A DNA stretch of 64,000 nt from Acrocarpospora catenulata (lineage in GTDB: Bacteria; Actinomycetota; Actinomycetes; Streptosporangiales; Streptosporangiaceae), in the NCBI RefSeq assembly GCF_018476525.1, contig NZ_JAHCST010000015.1:139963-203962 (forward strand), in the 5' to 3' direction. Position numbers and translations under genes: made by a program. The first letter of the stretch is position 1; each line of letters begins with the position of its first letter. Of this stretch, positions 9,658 to 18,009 are shown in pieces. The notes beneath the pieces were generated by a model. It made no database searches, was not told where the DNA came from, and was given only the letters and a program-made list of their open reading frames with translations.

Positions 9658-10440
9658 TCAGGTGAGGCTTTGACCGAGGTAGACCAGGGCCAGAGCGATG
9701 GCCAAGGTGCCGAGCAGGAGGCGCAGCGCGGTTTCGGGGAGGCGTGGCTGGAGGCGAGCACCCAGATAGCCGCCGATCAGGCCGCCCAGGCCGCACATCA
9801 GGCCGAGGCTCCAGTCGGGAGCGACATCGCCCGGGGCGGATAGGGACAGCACGGCGTAGGCCGCGGCGCCGACGATCGAGGTCAGGAAGGTGGAGGCGAG
9901 CGCCGCCGGTGCGACCTGAGCGAGGGACATGCCCAGGCCGGCCAGGAAGGGACCGAGTATCGATCCGCCACCGATCCCGTAGATACCGCCGACAACGCCG
10001 ACCGCCAAGGCAAGCAGAAAGACCAGGAGCGGGGACGGCGCGCGCAGGGCCAGCCGCCGTGGTGGGCGCAGGGTCCGGGCGCACAGCCACAACCCCAGCG
10101 GGAGCAGGAGCACCGCGACCAAGAGGCGGAAGACCTGGTCACCGGGTACGGCGAACACGCGGATGACCGCTCCGACGACGACGCCGGGCAAGGTGCCGCA
10201 GATGAGGAGCCGGGTGAGCGGACCGTACAGCTGGCCGTTGGTTCGGTAGCGGGCCAGGGCTCCGGGGGTGGCGACGACGTTGTAGAGCAGGTTGGTCGGG
10301 GTGATCGCGGGGCTCGGCATGCCCAGAACAGTGAGCTGGACCGGCAGCAGAAACACCGCGCCCGACACCCCGACCGGGGTGGTGAAGACGGCGATCAGAA
10401 GCCCGGCCGCGAAGCCCAGCACGTCAGCCTGCCAGGTCAC
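9658..10440 (-). CDS. TauE/SafE-family membrane transporter
   Basis: Sulfite exporter TauE/SafE-type permease of 260 aa with about eight membrane helices. Two glycine-rich repeats are typical of the family: FTTPVGVSGAVFLLPVQL near residue 20, and the second-half copy GVVGGIYGIGGGSILGPFLA near 150. It probably moves an organic or inorganic sulfur anion, and the substrate cannot be assigned. Start is GTG 10440 with GGAGAG upstream. It lies upstream of sodF but is separated by 123 bp carrying the Nur site, so it need not share its transcript. Confidence 0.87.
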   Translation of the reverse strand: MTWQADVLGFAAGLLIAVFTTPVGVSGAVFLLPVQLTVLGMPSPAITPTNLLYNVVATPGALARYRTNGQLYGPLTRLLICGTLPGVVVGAVIRVFAVPGDQVFRLLVAVLLLPLGLWLCARTLRPPRRLALRAPSPLLVFLLALAVGVVGGIYGIGGGSILGPFLAGLGMSLAQVAPAALASTFLTSIVGAAAYAVLSLSAPGDVAPDWSLGLMCGLGGLIGGYLGARLQPRLPETALRLLLGTLAIALALVYLGQSLT

Positions 10441-10571
10441 AACGGGCTCTCCATGATGGTCGGGGGGCAGTGTCTCGGCGGACGGCGATTACCCTGGTTC
10501 TCCGCCAGCTGGGACGACCAGCTTATGCATGAGGTGCGCCGATCGCGGCTGAGGGCGGCCTTCAGACGGAG

Positions 10572-11560
10572 GTGGCCAGTAGCTCGGAAGGAAGTCTGCC
10601 GAGGGAGACGAGCCCGACCATGGTGGAGGTGCATCGTTCGGCCGTCCGGGCACTGGGTGAGCGTCCACGCGCCGTCCTGCTCGACACCCCCTACGCGTTC
10701 CAGGAGAACGCTGCCGACATCTCCGTCCGGGCCCGTGGATACTTCGCCCGCAGCGTCGGCCTGGACGTCGAGATCGGCGGAGACGTCGCGGGCGCCGACT
10801 GGATCTTCTCCGGCCCGGGTAGCCCGACGTACGCGCTCGACCAGTGGTCGCGAAGTTCCGTACGGGCCGATCTGCGCGGCCGGGTGGCGGGCGGATTCGG
10901 AGTGACGGTGCTCGCGTCGGCGGCGGCCTGCACCACCGGAGTCGCGACCGTGCCCGTGTACGAGATCTACAAGGTGGGCGCCGCCCCCCACTGGCGGGAA
11001 GGGCTGGACCTGCTCGCCGCGCTCGGCCTGCGCGTCGTGGTGATCCCGCACTACGACAACGCCGAGGGCGGCACCCACGACACCCGCTACTGCTACCTCG
11101 GCGAGCGCCGGCTGTCCCGGATGGAGGCCGACCTGCCCGCGGGAGTCGCCGTGCTCGGCCTCGACGAGTGGCCGCCCCGACCACGCCGGTGCCCACCGGG
11201 GAGGTGACGCTGGCGGAGGTCATCGGCGTGTGTACCGGCCGGTTTGACACCGCCTTGGCCGCCTACGAGGGCGTACGAGCGGCGGGAGCCGTCCTGGACC
11301 TGGAAGCGGAGATCGTGAAGTGGTCGGCCGACACCGAGGCCGACGACGGAGGGGTCGACCAGGCGCGCCAGACGCTTCGCCTGTTGATCGCTCGACTCGG
11401 CACGTAGGCCGGGTCCGCTGACCGCGTCGTCGGCGCGGTGCCGGACCTGCGCGCGGAGTTACGCCGCCGCGGGCAGTACGACGTCGCCGACGACATCCGG
11501 CTGGCTCTCGTCACGGCCGGTCTGACGATCGAGGACACCACCGAAGGGACCCGCTGGCGA
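10572..11560 (+). pseudogene. Glutaminase-fold protein with CysS-like C-terminal domain, disrupted
   Basis: The first part (residues 15-200) resembles actinobacterial type-1 glutamine-amidotransferase-like (S51/dipeptidase-E fold) proteins: SPTMVEVHR, VLLDTPYAFQENA, GPGSPTYALDQW, TVPVYEIYKVG and IPHYDNAEGGTHDTRYCYLG. After VAVLGLDE the frame is lost near 11170-11207. One frame over, the text resumes as a cysteinyl-tRNA-synthetase-like helical domain (VLDLEAEIVKWSADTE), meets TAG at 11405, and continues as AELRRRGQYDVADDIRLAL to DTTEGTRW (about 11560). So one gene has a deletion/frameshift plus a nonsense codon. The 5' end is also uncertain, because GTG 10572 has no properly spaced ribosome site. 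Confidence 0.7.
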
Positions 11561-11713
11561 GACCACATTGGCCTGGTCGCATATGTCCAGGCAATCGGTG
11601 AGGCGGACCTGGCCCGCCGCGGCCAGGCGGCGGACCTGCTCGTCATGGTCCATCCCGGGCACTTTCCGCGGACTGCCGCAGCAGCAGTCACGGCAGACGG
11701 TGATCCTGTTCAC
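11459..11713 (-). pseudogene. [2Fe-2S] ferredoxin-like protein, 3' truncated
   Basis: Starts at GTG 11713, overlapping the upstream stop as GTGA. The start of a thioredoxin-fold [2Fe-2S] ferredoxin-like protein is clear: ITVCRDCCCGSPRK, then DHDEQVRRL and RLTDCLDICDQANVV, which gives the expected cysteine spacing. Right after ANVV the family similarity stops, and the frame runs antisense through the CysS-like remnant to a stop at 11459. The missing part is the C-terminal half. The breakpoint near 11560-11572 also ends the convergent CysS-like remnant, so one deletion probably removed both 3' ends. Confidence 0.7.
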
Positions 11714-12021
11714 GCGGTCCTTCCGCTCTGGGCCAGCACGCAGTCGCCACAGGTGCCGCCTCCGGGCACCCGGTAGTACAGGCAGCAACTGCGCCGTACG
11801 AAGAACGGTTCTCCGGCGAACCGCCCGGTGCCCCGCAGCCGCCCAAGTTCGAGAGAGGCGGCCACCCTCCGCTCGCCGGTGCCCAACCGCCGCGCCACTT
11901 CCTCGACGCGCGCCGCGATCAGCTCACCGCCGGTTAGCAGTTCGCTGAGTGGGCGCCAGTCGGCTGCCGCGGGTCCGGTTTCCACCGCGAAATAGCCGCC
12001 GAGCCCGGCCAGCTCGCGCAC
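11710..12021 (-). pseudogene. FhuF-like [2Fe-2S] protein with central deletion
   Basis: Reads 103 aa from GTG 12021 (GAGAGG upstream). The N-terminus (LGGYFAVETGPAAADWRPL) and the C-terminal cluster motif RRSCCLYYRVPGGGTCGDCV (CC-x10-C-x2-C, as in FhuF ferric reductases) are both well kept. Family members are usually about 220-260 aa, with a helical domain between these parts; here VAASLELGRL is joined almost directly to the cluster region. I read this as an in-frame deletion of about 120-150 codons. A naturally small protein is the alternative. It is the first gene behind a cobalamin riboswitch. Confidence 0.62.
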
Positions 12022-12067
12022 GCGCGACCGTCCTCTCTCGGGGAGATCCGCCCCGAAGCGCCGAGGG

Positions 12068-12225
12068 GCGACCGCGTGAGTCTCCTGGCTCCCGGGTCAC
12101 CGCTCCTCCCGGCCTTCCCACCCCTTGCGGGGCAGTGGCCTGTCACGGGATTCGCTCACCGGTCACAGTGGCGGGACCGCACCGGGTTCACACCGGTTTC
12201 CTCGTTCCGCCGTCGCCTTTCGGGC
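12068..12225 (-). promoter_or_regulatory. Cobalamin riboswitch upstream of the [2Fe-2S] gene pair
   Basis: The minus strand carries GGAAACCGGTGTGAACCCGG (complement of 12182-12201), then GCGGTCCCGCCACTGTGACC and the closing element AGCCAGGAGACTC (complement of 12078-12090). These are the core blocks of the cobalamin aptamer. Its 3' end lies about 50 nt before GTG 12021, so control of translation is likely. Between 12226 and 12487 I see no gene or clear site. Confidence 0.92.
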
Positions 12226-12487
12226 ATCGTCTCACCCCGTCGGGGGCGGCTGGTCGCGACTGGGCGTAGGTGGTCCAGCGCAGCGTCATCGGCTCTGGTC
12301 GGGAGCGTCGGCGGGGGTGATGGCCGTGGCACGGGTGGGGGCGCGGGTCAACGGCGATTCGGCGCGCGACCGCAGGCTCGCCTGTTCCAGCTGGGGATGA
12401 TTTGGCAGCGTGAATGCCCGGCTGTTGCGCCGGGGGCGAGGTTCCACGGTGCCACGACGAATCCAGGTGAGCGATTTCAGGGAAACG

Positions 12488-12539
12488 ATCGACTGACGGG
12501 GGTGGGTTGATGCAGATTTGATTTGCTCTGTCAGTCGAT
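12488..12539 (+). repeat. Inverted repeat overlapping the STAND gene start
   Basis: ATCGACTGAC (12488-12497) and GTCAGTCGAT (12530-12539) are exact reverse complements with a 32-nt loop. The right arm contains the AT of the ATG at 12538. In mRNA the stem would hide that start, and as DNA it could be an operator. Confidence 0.6.
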
Positions 12540-15123
12540 GGGCGGTGTCGTGGTGGCTCGGCGGGTAGTTGCTCGGGTCGTGGTGGCCGTGGCTGGGACG
12601 GTTGCGGTAGGGGTGGCGGTCAACCAGGTACTGAACGGCGGGGTGTGGAACTGGTGGGCGCTGGGCGTCTCGGCGACCGTCGCGGTGACCTTCGAATCGG
12701 TGACGCGATGGCTGGACCACCGTGAAGAGGCATTGGCCGCACCTGCCTTGCCGCCGGTCTCGCCACGGCGGCTCCAAATGGTCACGCTTGACGGCGTCAG
12801 CCGGGGTGCGCTCGCGAGCGATTATGGACTGATCGCCCGTGTCACGCCTGCGGTGCCGCTGGAGGAGGTGAAGGCGAGACCGGGGCTGAAGAACGTGCCG
12901 GTGCAAACGCGGGAGTTCGTCGGACGCGACCGCGATATGGCAGATCTGGAAAACGCTCTCACCGGCCCGGGGCCCGTGGTCGTCGCTGTCGTGCACGGCC
13001 TCGGCGGTGTCGGCAAGTCAACCCTCGCCGCCCGCTACGCGATCAGCCAAGCACTGGAGCAACGGTCGTCGCCCGTGTGGTGGATCACCGCTGAAGGCCC
13101 GTCGGAGATACAGAACGGGCTCGCGAGCCTGGCAGTGGCGCTGCAGAGCGAGGTGGCCGGGATGGAGTTGGAGGAACTGGCGGACCGGGCGGTGCTGTGG
13201 CTGGACTCGCACAATGACTGGCTGCTGGTGCTGGACAACGTCGCGGACCCCTCGCACATCGCGCCACTGCTGGCCCGGGTCGGATCAGGACAGGCACCCA
13301 CGGGAAACGGCTCACGTCGGATAATCGTGACCAGTCGGCTCGCTGAGGGCTGGGCCCGCATTGGCGCTCAGGAACTGCGGCTGGACGTGCTGTCAGAACA
13401 GCAGGCTGTCGACCTCCTTTTCCGCATCGCTCGCCCCGTTCATGTCGCAGAAGACTGGGAGGGCGTGGAGGAACTGGTACGGGAACTGGGATGCTTGCCG
13501 CTGGCCATAGACCAGGCCGCGGCCTACCTGCACCAGATGAAGCGCACCCCTCGCGCGTACCTGGAATCTCTGGCCGGAAATTCTTCGTCCATGTACGGCA
13601 AGGTCGCCGAAGGAGCAGACGCGCAACGCACCATCGCCCGTGTCTGGCGGATCACCCTCGATCAGCTCACCGACGAGTTTCCCCTTACCGGCCACCTGCT
13701 GCGAATGCTGGCCTGGTGGGCGCCGGAGGCGATCCCGCTCACTCTGCTGGATCCTGTCACCAAGACGATGCCCAACCAACCGATGCCCGCCGGCCCCGTG
13801 AGTTCCCGGATTTGGCGACTGGGAATGGGCCTCATCCGGACCGGGGAGCGGATGGGCGACTGGGCCGACAGCCGGGGGACGACCTTCAACTGGTCCATCG
13901 TCAGTGCGCTCACCGACGCGCTTGGCCTCGAGACAGCCCTGGGCAAACTCGCCGCCTTCAACATGATCACCCTGGGCCGCGACACCGTCACTGTCCACCG
14001 ACTCGTCCAAGCCGTCGCTCGTACCCCCGACCCCCAAGACCCTAACCGCGCTGCCGCGGACATCGACAAAGCTCGCGCTCAAGCCACTCGTCTCATGATC
14101 TACGCCCTGCCCGGCAACGTCGACGACCCCGCCACCTGGCCCGTCATGCGGACCGTGTTTCCTCATATCGATGCCCTCAATAACCACACATCTGCTGACA
14201 CCGAATCCATCGGACTGCTGTGCAATCGCGTCGGGAACTTCCTTCGCGGCCAGGGCGCGCACAACCGGGCCATCACCTACCTGAACCGGTCGCTGACCAT
14301 AACCGAACGCCTGCACGGTCCTCACCACGACGAGGCCTTGACCACGCGCAGCAACATCGCTCTAGCCCATCAGGAGGCGGGCGACTACCAGCGGGCACTA
14401 CCCATGCTCCAGCAGGTTCTCGACGAATCCAGCCAGCAGCGGGGCAGCGCTCACGAGGCCACATTGGCGTGTCTCAACAACCTGGCCCTTGCTTACCAGG
14501 ACGTGGGTGACCACGAGCGGGCGATCCCCCTGTTTGAACAGGCTGTCGCAGGCTCGGTCAACGAAGACCACTCAAACACCCTGATCTTTCGCGCCAATCT
14601 CGCCTCGTCCTACCAGACGGTAGGCGACGAGCGGGCGATCCCTCTGGCCGAGCAGAATCTCGCCGAAGCCGTACAGAGGCTGGGTGGCGACAACGTCATC
14701 ACACTGAGTTGTCAAATAATTCTCGGCATGCTGTACGAATCGGCAGGTGATTACGGGCGGGCGATTCCCTTGCAGGAACAGAATCACGCAGACTGCGCAC
14801 GCGTGTTGGGGAGCGATCACCCACTCAGTCTGGCCTCCTGCCGGAGTCTCGCGTCTTCCCTCCACGCCTTTGGCGACTATACGCGGGCAGCTTCTTTGCA
14901 GGAGCAGAATCACGCCGATTACCAACGCGTATTAGGGAGAGACCACCCGCTCGCCCTGATCGCCTGCAACAATCTCGCCCGCTCATATGAGTCGACAGGT
15001 GACCTGGGCCGAGCAGTACATTTATACGAGCAGACTCTCACTGACAGCCTGCGAGTGCTTGGAGAGAATCACCGAATCACCGTGAAGGTTCGGAGCAACC
15101 TCGAACGCGTCCAGACAGCATGA
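12538..15123 (+). CDS. STAND NTPase: membrane segment, NB-ARC and TPR repeats
   Basis: A protein of about 861 aa built like an NLR-type signalling ATPase. An N-terminal hydrophobic stretch (VVARVVVAVAGTVAVGVA, then WNWWALGVSATVAVTF) should put it in the membrane. The NB-ARC domain starts at EFVGRDRDMADLE, with Walker A GLGGVGKST about residues 154-162, Walker B WLLVLDNV, sensor RRIIVTSR and LPLAIDQAAAYL. From about residue 550 to the end there are at least six kinesin-light-chain-type TPR units (for example ALAYQDVGDHERAIPLFEQA). No toxin or effector domain is visible. Third codon positions are less GC-rich than in neighbours, hinting at transfer. Start is ATG 12538 or TTG 12523; neither has a good ribosome site. 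Confidence 0.9.
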   Translation: MGGVVVARRVVARVVVAVAGTVAVGVAVNQVLNGGVWNWWALGVSATVAVTFESVTRWLDHREEALAAPALPPVSPRRLQMVTLDGVSRGALASDYGLIARVTPAVPLEEVKARPGLKNVPVQTREFVGRDRDMADLENALTGPGPVVVAVVHGLGGVGKSTLAARYAISQALEQRSSPVWWITAEGPSEIQNGLASLAVALQSEVAGMELEELADRAVLWLDSHNDWLLVLDNVADPSHIAPLLARVGSGQAPTGNGSRRIIVTSRLAEGWARIGAQELRLDVLSEQQAVDLLFRIARPVHVAEDWEGVEELVRELGCLPLAIDQAAAYLHQMKRTPRAYLESLAGNSSSMYGKVAEGADAQRTIARVWRITLDQLTDEFPLTGHLLRMLAWWAPEAIPLTLLDPVTKTMPNQPMPAGPVSSRIWRLGMGLIRTGERMGDWADSRGTTFNWSIVSALTDALGLETALGKLAAFNMITLGRDTVTVHRLVQAVARTPDPQDPNRAAADIDKARAQATRLMIYALPGNVDDPATWPVMRTVFPHIDALNNHTSADTESIGLLCNRVGNFLRGQGAHNRAITYLNRSLTITERLHGPHHDEALTTRSNIALAHQEAGDYQRALPMLQQVLDESSQQRGSAHEATLACLNNLALAYQDVGDHERAIPLFEQAVAGSVNEDHSNTLIFRANLASSYQTVGDERAIPLAEQNLAEAVQRLGGDNVITLSCQIILGMLYESAGDYGRAIPLQEQNHADCARVLGSDHPLSLASCRSLASSLHAFGDYTRAASLQEQNHADYQRVLGRDHPLALIACNNLARSYESTGDLGRAVHLYEQTLTDSLRVLGENHRITVKVRSNLERVQTA

Positions 15124-15219
15124 GGAAACGCTTCACCCGATTCTCACGATGAGTCGATGAAGTAAACGGGTTCACTGTTGCGATCGCGGAGCCTGGGGAC
15201 GGGTCATCGGCGAGCAGGC

Positions 15220-15903
15220 CTACCAGCCGAGCTCGCTATCGTCTTCCTGGAACGTGCCGGTGGGGCCGTCGGGGCCGATGGTGGCCATGCGGACGATGGT
15301 GCGTGCGCTGATCTCGACGGGGCGGCCGTGGGGGTTGGGCTGCCCGCCGAGTTCGGTGTTGGTGTAGCCGGGCTCGACCGCGTTGAACTTCACCTCGGGG
15401 ACCGCGCGAGCGTATTGGACGGTCAGCATCGAGGCGGCGGCTTTGCTCGCGCCGTAGACGATCGCGGATACCTGGGATGCGGGGCGCTCGGGATCGTGGT
15501 TGGCGGCGAACGAGCCGAGCGCGCTGGAGACGTTGACGACGACGGGGTTGCCGGACTTGCGCAGGAGCGGCAGGGCGGCCTCGGTGACGCGGATGATGCC
15601 GACGGCGTTCGTGTCGAACACCTCAAGTGCTTCCGGTCCGTTGAGCGCGAGCTTGGCGATGCCGGCGTTGTTGATGAGCACGTCGAGGCCGCCATCGGCC
15701 TCCAGTTGGGCGAACGCCGCGGCGACGGAGGGGTCGTCGGTGACGTCGAGCTGGAGGAAACGGGCTCCGAGCTCCGCGGCGGTGGCGCGACCGCGGGCCT
15801 CGTCGCGGGCGCCGAGGTAGACGGTGTGCCCGGCGGCGATGAGCTGGCGGGCGGTTTCCTTGCCGAGGCCCCGGGTGGCCCCGGTGATCAGTGTGGTTGT
15901 CAT
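15220..15903 (-). CDS. Short-chain dehydrogenase/reductase
   Basis: Classical SDR of 227 aa with NAD(P)-binding TGATRGLGKE (residues 7-16), NNAG about residue 80, catalytic Ser in NVSSALGSF, and YGASKAA as the YxxxK pair. Substrate unknown. ATG 15903 faces the MmyB-type regulator at 16005 across 101 bp, a pairing common in actinomycetes in which the regulator often controls the neighbouring SDR. That link is inference. Confidence 0.9.
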   Translation of the reverse strand: MTTTLITGATRGLGKETARQLIAAGHTVYLGARDEARGRATAAELGARFLQLDVTDDPSVAAAFAQLEADGGLDVLINNAGIAKLALNGPEALEVFDTNAVGIIRVTEAALPLLRKSGNPVVVNVSSALGSFAANHDPERPASQVSAIVYGASKAAASMLTVQYARAVPEVKFNAVEPGYTNTELGGQPNPHGRPVEISARTIVRMATIGPDGPTGTFQEDDSELGW

Positions 15904-16004
15904 GCTCCGAGCGTCCGGGATCGGGGCGAGCTCAGGCAGTCGTCCCGTTGTCGTAGGAACGCCAGGGCCAGGATAACGAGGGCACTCTCCCGCAGACTGG
16001 ACGT

Positions 16005-16850
16005 ATGGAGTTGTGGGAGTTCGGACGGATGGTGCGCCGCCTGCGCGACCGCGTCGCGCCCGAGTCGGTCGGGGTGCCGGTGGGTGGGCGGCGCCGCGCG
16101 GCCGGGCTGCGCCGTGAAGAGCTCGCCGGGCTCGCCGGGATCTCGGCCGACTATCTCACCCGCCTTGAGCAGGGGCGGGCGACCTCACCTTCGGCACAGG
16201 TGGTGGAGTCCCTCGCCCGCGCCCTCCGCGTGTCCGACACGGAACGCGACCTCCTCTACCGGCTGGCCGGGCACGCCACCCCGGGGCTGGACATGGTCCC
16301 CACCCGCATCACCGCGAGCGTGCAACGCCTGCTCGACCGGTTGGCCAACACCCCGGTCGCCGTGTACGACGCCACCTCGACCCTCATCGTCGCCAACGCG
16401 CCCCATGACGCGCTCATGGGCGAGATCTCGTACGCGCGTGGCATCGAACGCAACGCCATCTGGCGCAACCTCGTCGGCCCGGGAACCAGGGTCGTGCACA
16501 CTCCCGAGGAGCAGGCCGTCCACGAGGCCCGGCTGGTCGCCAACCTGCGCCTGACCGCCGCCCGGTACCCCGCCGACCGGTCGGTCAAGCGACTCGTCGG
16601 CGAACTCGCCGCGCAGAGCCCGCGCTTCGTCGAGCTCTGGGAATCGGAGGACCCGGATCTGGGTCAGGAACTGTCCAAGCACAAGATCATCGACCATCCG
16701 GCCGTCGGCCGTATCACCCTCGACTGTGACACTCTCATCGTCGCCGGCGACGATCTGCGCATCATGGTCTACACCGCCGAGCCGGGCACCGAGGACGCCG
16801 AACGCCTCGCGCTCGCGATCGTCCTGGGTACGCAGATCCTCGTCGAGTGA
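16005..16850 (+). CDS. XRE-family regulator with MmyB-like ligand domain
   Basis: 281-aa DNA-binding protein. The N-terminal helix-turn-helix (about residues 8-75) carries the family signature GLRREELAGLAGISADYLTR followed by LEQGRA. The rest (from about residue 100) is an MmyB-like PAS/ligand-binding domain that in relatives may bind a fatty acid or similar small molecule. Typical text is WRNLVGPGTRVVHTPEEQA and LRLTAARYPADRSVKRLVGE. It is divergent from an SDR gene that is its likely target. It ends 2 bp before the convergent membrane-protein gene. Confidence 0.9.
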   Translation: MELWEFGRMVRRLRDRVAPESVGVPVGGRRRAAGLRREELAGLAGISADYLTRLEQGRATSPSAQVVESLARALRVSDTERDLLYRLAGHATPGLDMVPTRITASVQRLLDRLANTPVAVYDATSTLIVANAPHDALMGEISYARGIERNAIWRNLVGPGTRVVHTPEEQAVHEARLVANLRLTAARYPADRSVKRLVGELAAQSPRFVELWESEDPDLGQELSKHKIIDHPAVGRITLDCDTLIVAGDDLRIMVYTAEPGTEDAERLALAIVLGTQILVE

Positions 16851-16852
16851 CA

Positions 16853-17548
16853 TCACGATCGCAGGGCGACAGTCTTCTTTGTCCTCCAGGCGACCGCAGC
16901 GAGCCAAATGATCCACGCGAGCATGAGGAGGTAGCCGATCAGGATCGCGGACGTGTTGGTTGCCGAGAAGCCGTCGGAACCCAGCACCCAGCCCTGCACG
17001 AGGTAGGCGAGACCGGACAGTCCCATCAGGTAGCCAAGGGCTCTCGGCAGCCTCGCCGCCAGGGCCACCGCGCTGCCGAGCAGGATCAGGGCGAGACCGA
17101 ACATGAAGCTCTGGTAGCTCCTGGCCCCCCACTCCAGCCATCGAACCGTCTCGGCGCCCGCGAAGTGGGTCGTCTTCTCCGCTGCCGGGGCGCTCGCCCA
17201 CGTGTCAACGGCCTGTTTGAGGGCGACTCCGTCGATCGCCTGCAAGACGCAGTAGAGCCCAAGTGCCACCCCCGCGGAGAGAGCTCCCAGTCGTGCCATC
17301 CAGGCCGCGCCTCCTGTTCTGACGTCGAGAGCGAAGTAGAGGGCGAGTAGACCGCCGATGATCACCGCCATGCCGGCGAGCTGGCCGAGGTGCACGAGGG
17401 TCCAGCTGTCGCTGCTGGCGTAGTTGGCGAACACCACTTCGTGGTCGTTGGCCGGCCCGCCGGTATGGAAGAGGCCCATGATCACGTAGAAGATGAACCC
17501 TGCTGCAAGCAGGACTGCCGGAAGGCGAAGCGTCTTGCGGTCGATCAT
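16853..17548 (-). CDS. Integral membrane protein, unknown function
   Basis: 231 aa from ATG 17548 (GAAGAAG upstream), about six or seven membrane helices: LPAVLLAAGFIFYVIMGLF, LGQLAGMAVIIGGLLALYF, LGALSAGVALGLYCVLQ, FGLALILLGSAVALAARL and two more near the end. The loop PANDHEVVFANYASSDSW after helix 1 and the overall pattern resemble DUF4386-like actinomycete proteins. I do not recognise a function. Reading further upstream to 17635 is open but has no better start. Confidence 0.75.
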   Translation of the reverse strand: MIDRKTLRLPAVLLAAGFIFYVIMGLFHTGGPANDHEVVFANYASSDSWTLVHLGQLAGMAVIIGGLLALYFALDVRTGGAAWMARLGALSAGVALGLYCVLQAIDGVALKQAVDTWASAPAAEKTTHFAGAETVRWLEWGARSYQSFMFGLALILLGSAVALAARLPRALGYLMGLSGLAYLVQGWVLGSDGFSATNTSAILIGYLLMLAWIIWLAAVAWRTKKTVALRS

Positions 17549-17660
17549 GATTGTCACTTCTTCGTTTTGTAGGTGTGTGGGCGACTCCCACACACCGGTT
17601 CGAGCGGCGGGATCGCGCCAGTTCTGGTTCAACACGTGTGGCCCTGGAAGCGAGGGCCGG

Positions 17661-17813
17661 TCAGCGGGAGTCGAGCCTGTCGCGCCGTGTCCAGAACCGG
17701 GGGCCGCGGAGCGCGCAGGTCCGCCGGTGGGCGGCGGCGGACCTGCGGCGTTCGGCCTCCTGCGACAGCTCGGGGTGCTTCAGCTGGATCAGTTCAGGGA
17801 GGGTGGGATGCAT
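17661..17813 (-). CDS. Small basic protein (50 aa), unknown
   Basis: ATG 17813 has an excellent ribosome site, AGGAGGT, 5 nt upstream. The product begins MHPTLPELIQLKHPELSQEA, continues with an arginine-rich middle (ERRRSAAAHRRTC) and stops at TGA 17661-17663. The N-terminal helix with a short basic tail looks like small conserved actinomycete proteins of unknown role. No transmembrane segment. The ribosome site and amino-acid pattern argue for a real gene. The gap 17814-18009 upstream shows nothing else I can name. Confidence 0.65.
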   Translation of the reverse strand: MHPTLPELIQLKHPELSQEAERRRSAAAHRRTCALRGPRFWTRRDRLDSR

Positions 17814-18009
17814 GGCGACCTCCTCGGTCGGAATGGGGGGTGACGCTGTTCGACATGAGAAGCGTCTCGGTCCGGCCTGTCCGTAGCCTGTCCGGCGGCC
17901 GGCGTGGCCGCCCCGGCGTTCGGACAGGGCGGACAGCGGGCGGACGGCCGGAAGGAGGGCGCTAGTCAGATGGCGATCGGGAGCCGATTCGGCGGCGGAC
18001 GGCCGGGGC

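Noticed and set aside
11438..11776. Short plus-strand ORF as an independent gene
   Set aside because: It is in frame with the CysS-like remnant beyond the TAG at 11405 and ends antisense to the [2Fe-2S] remnant, so it is part of the pseudogene.
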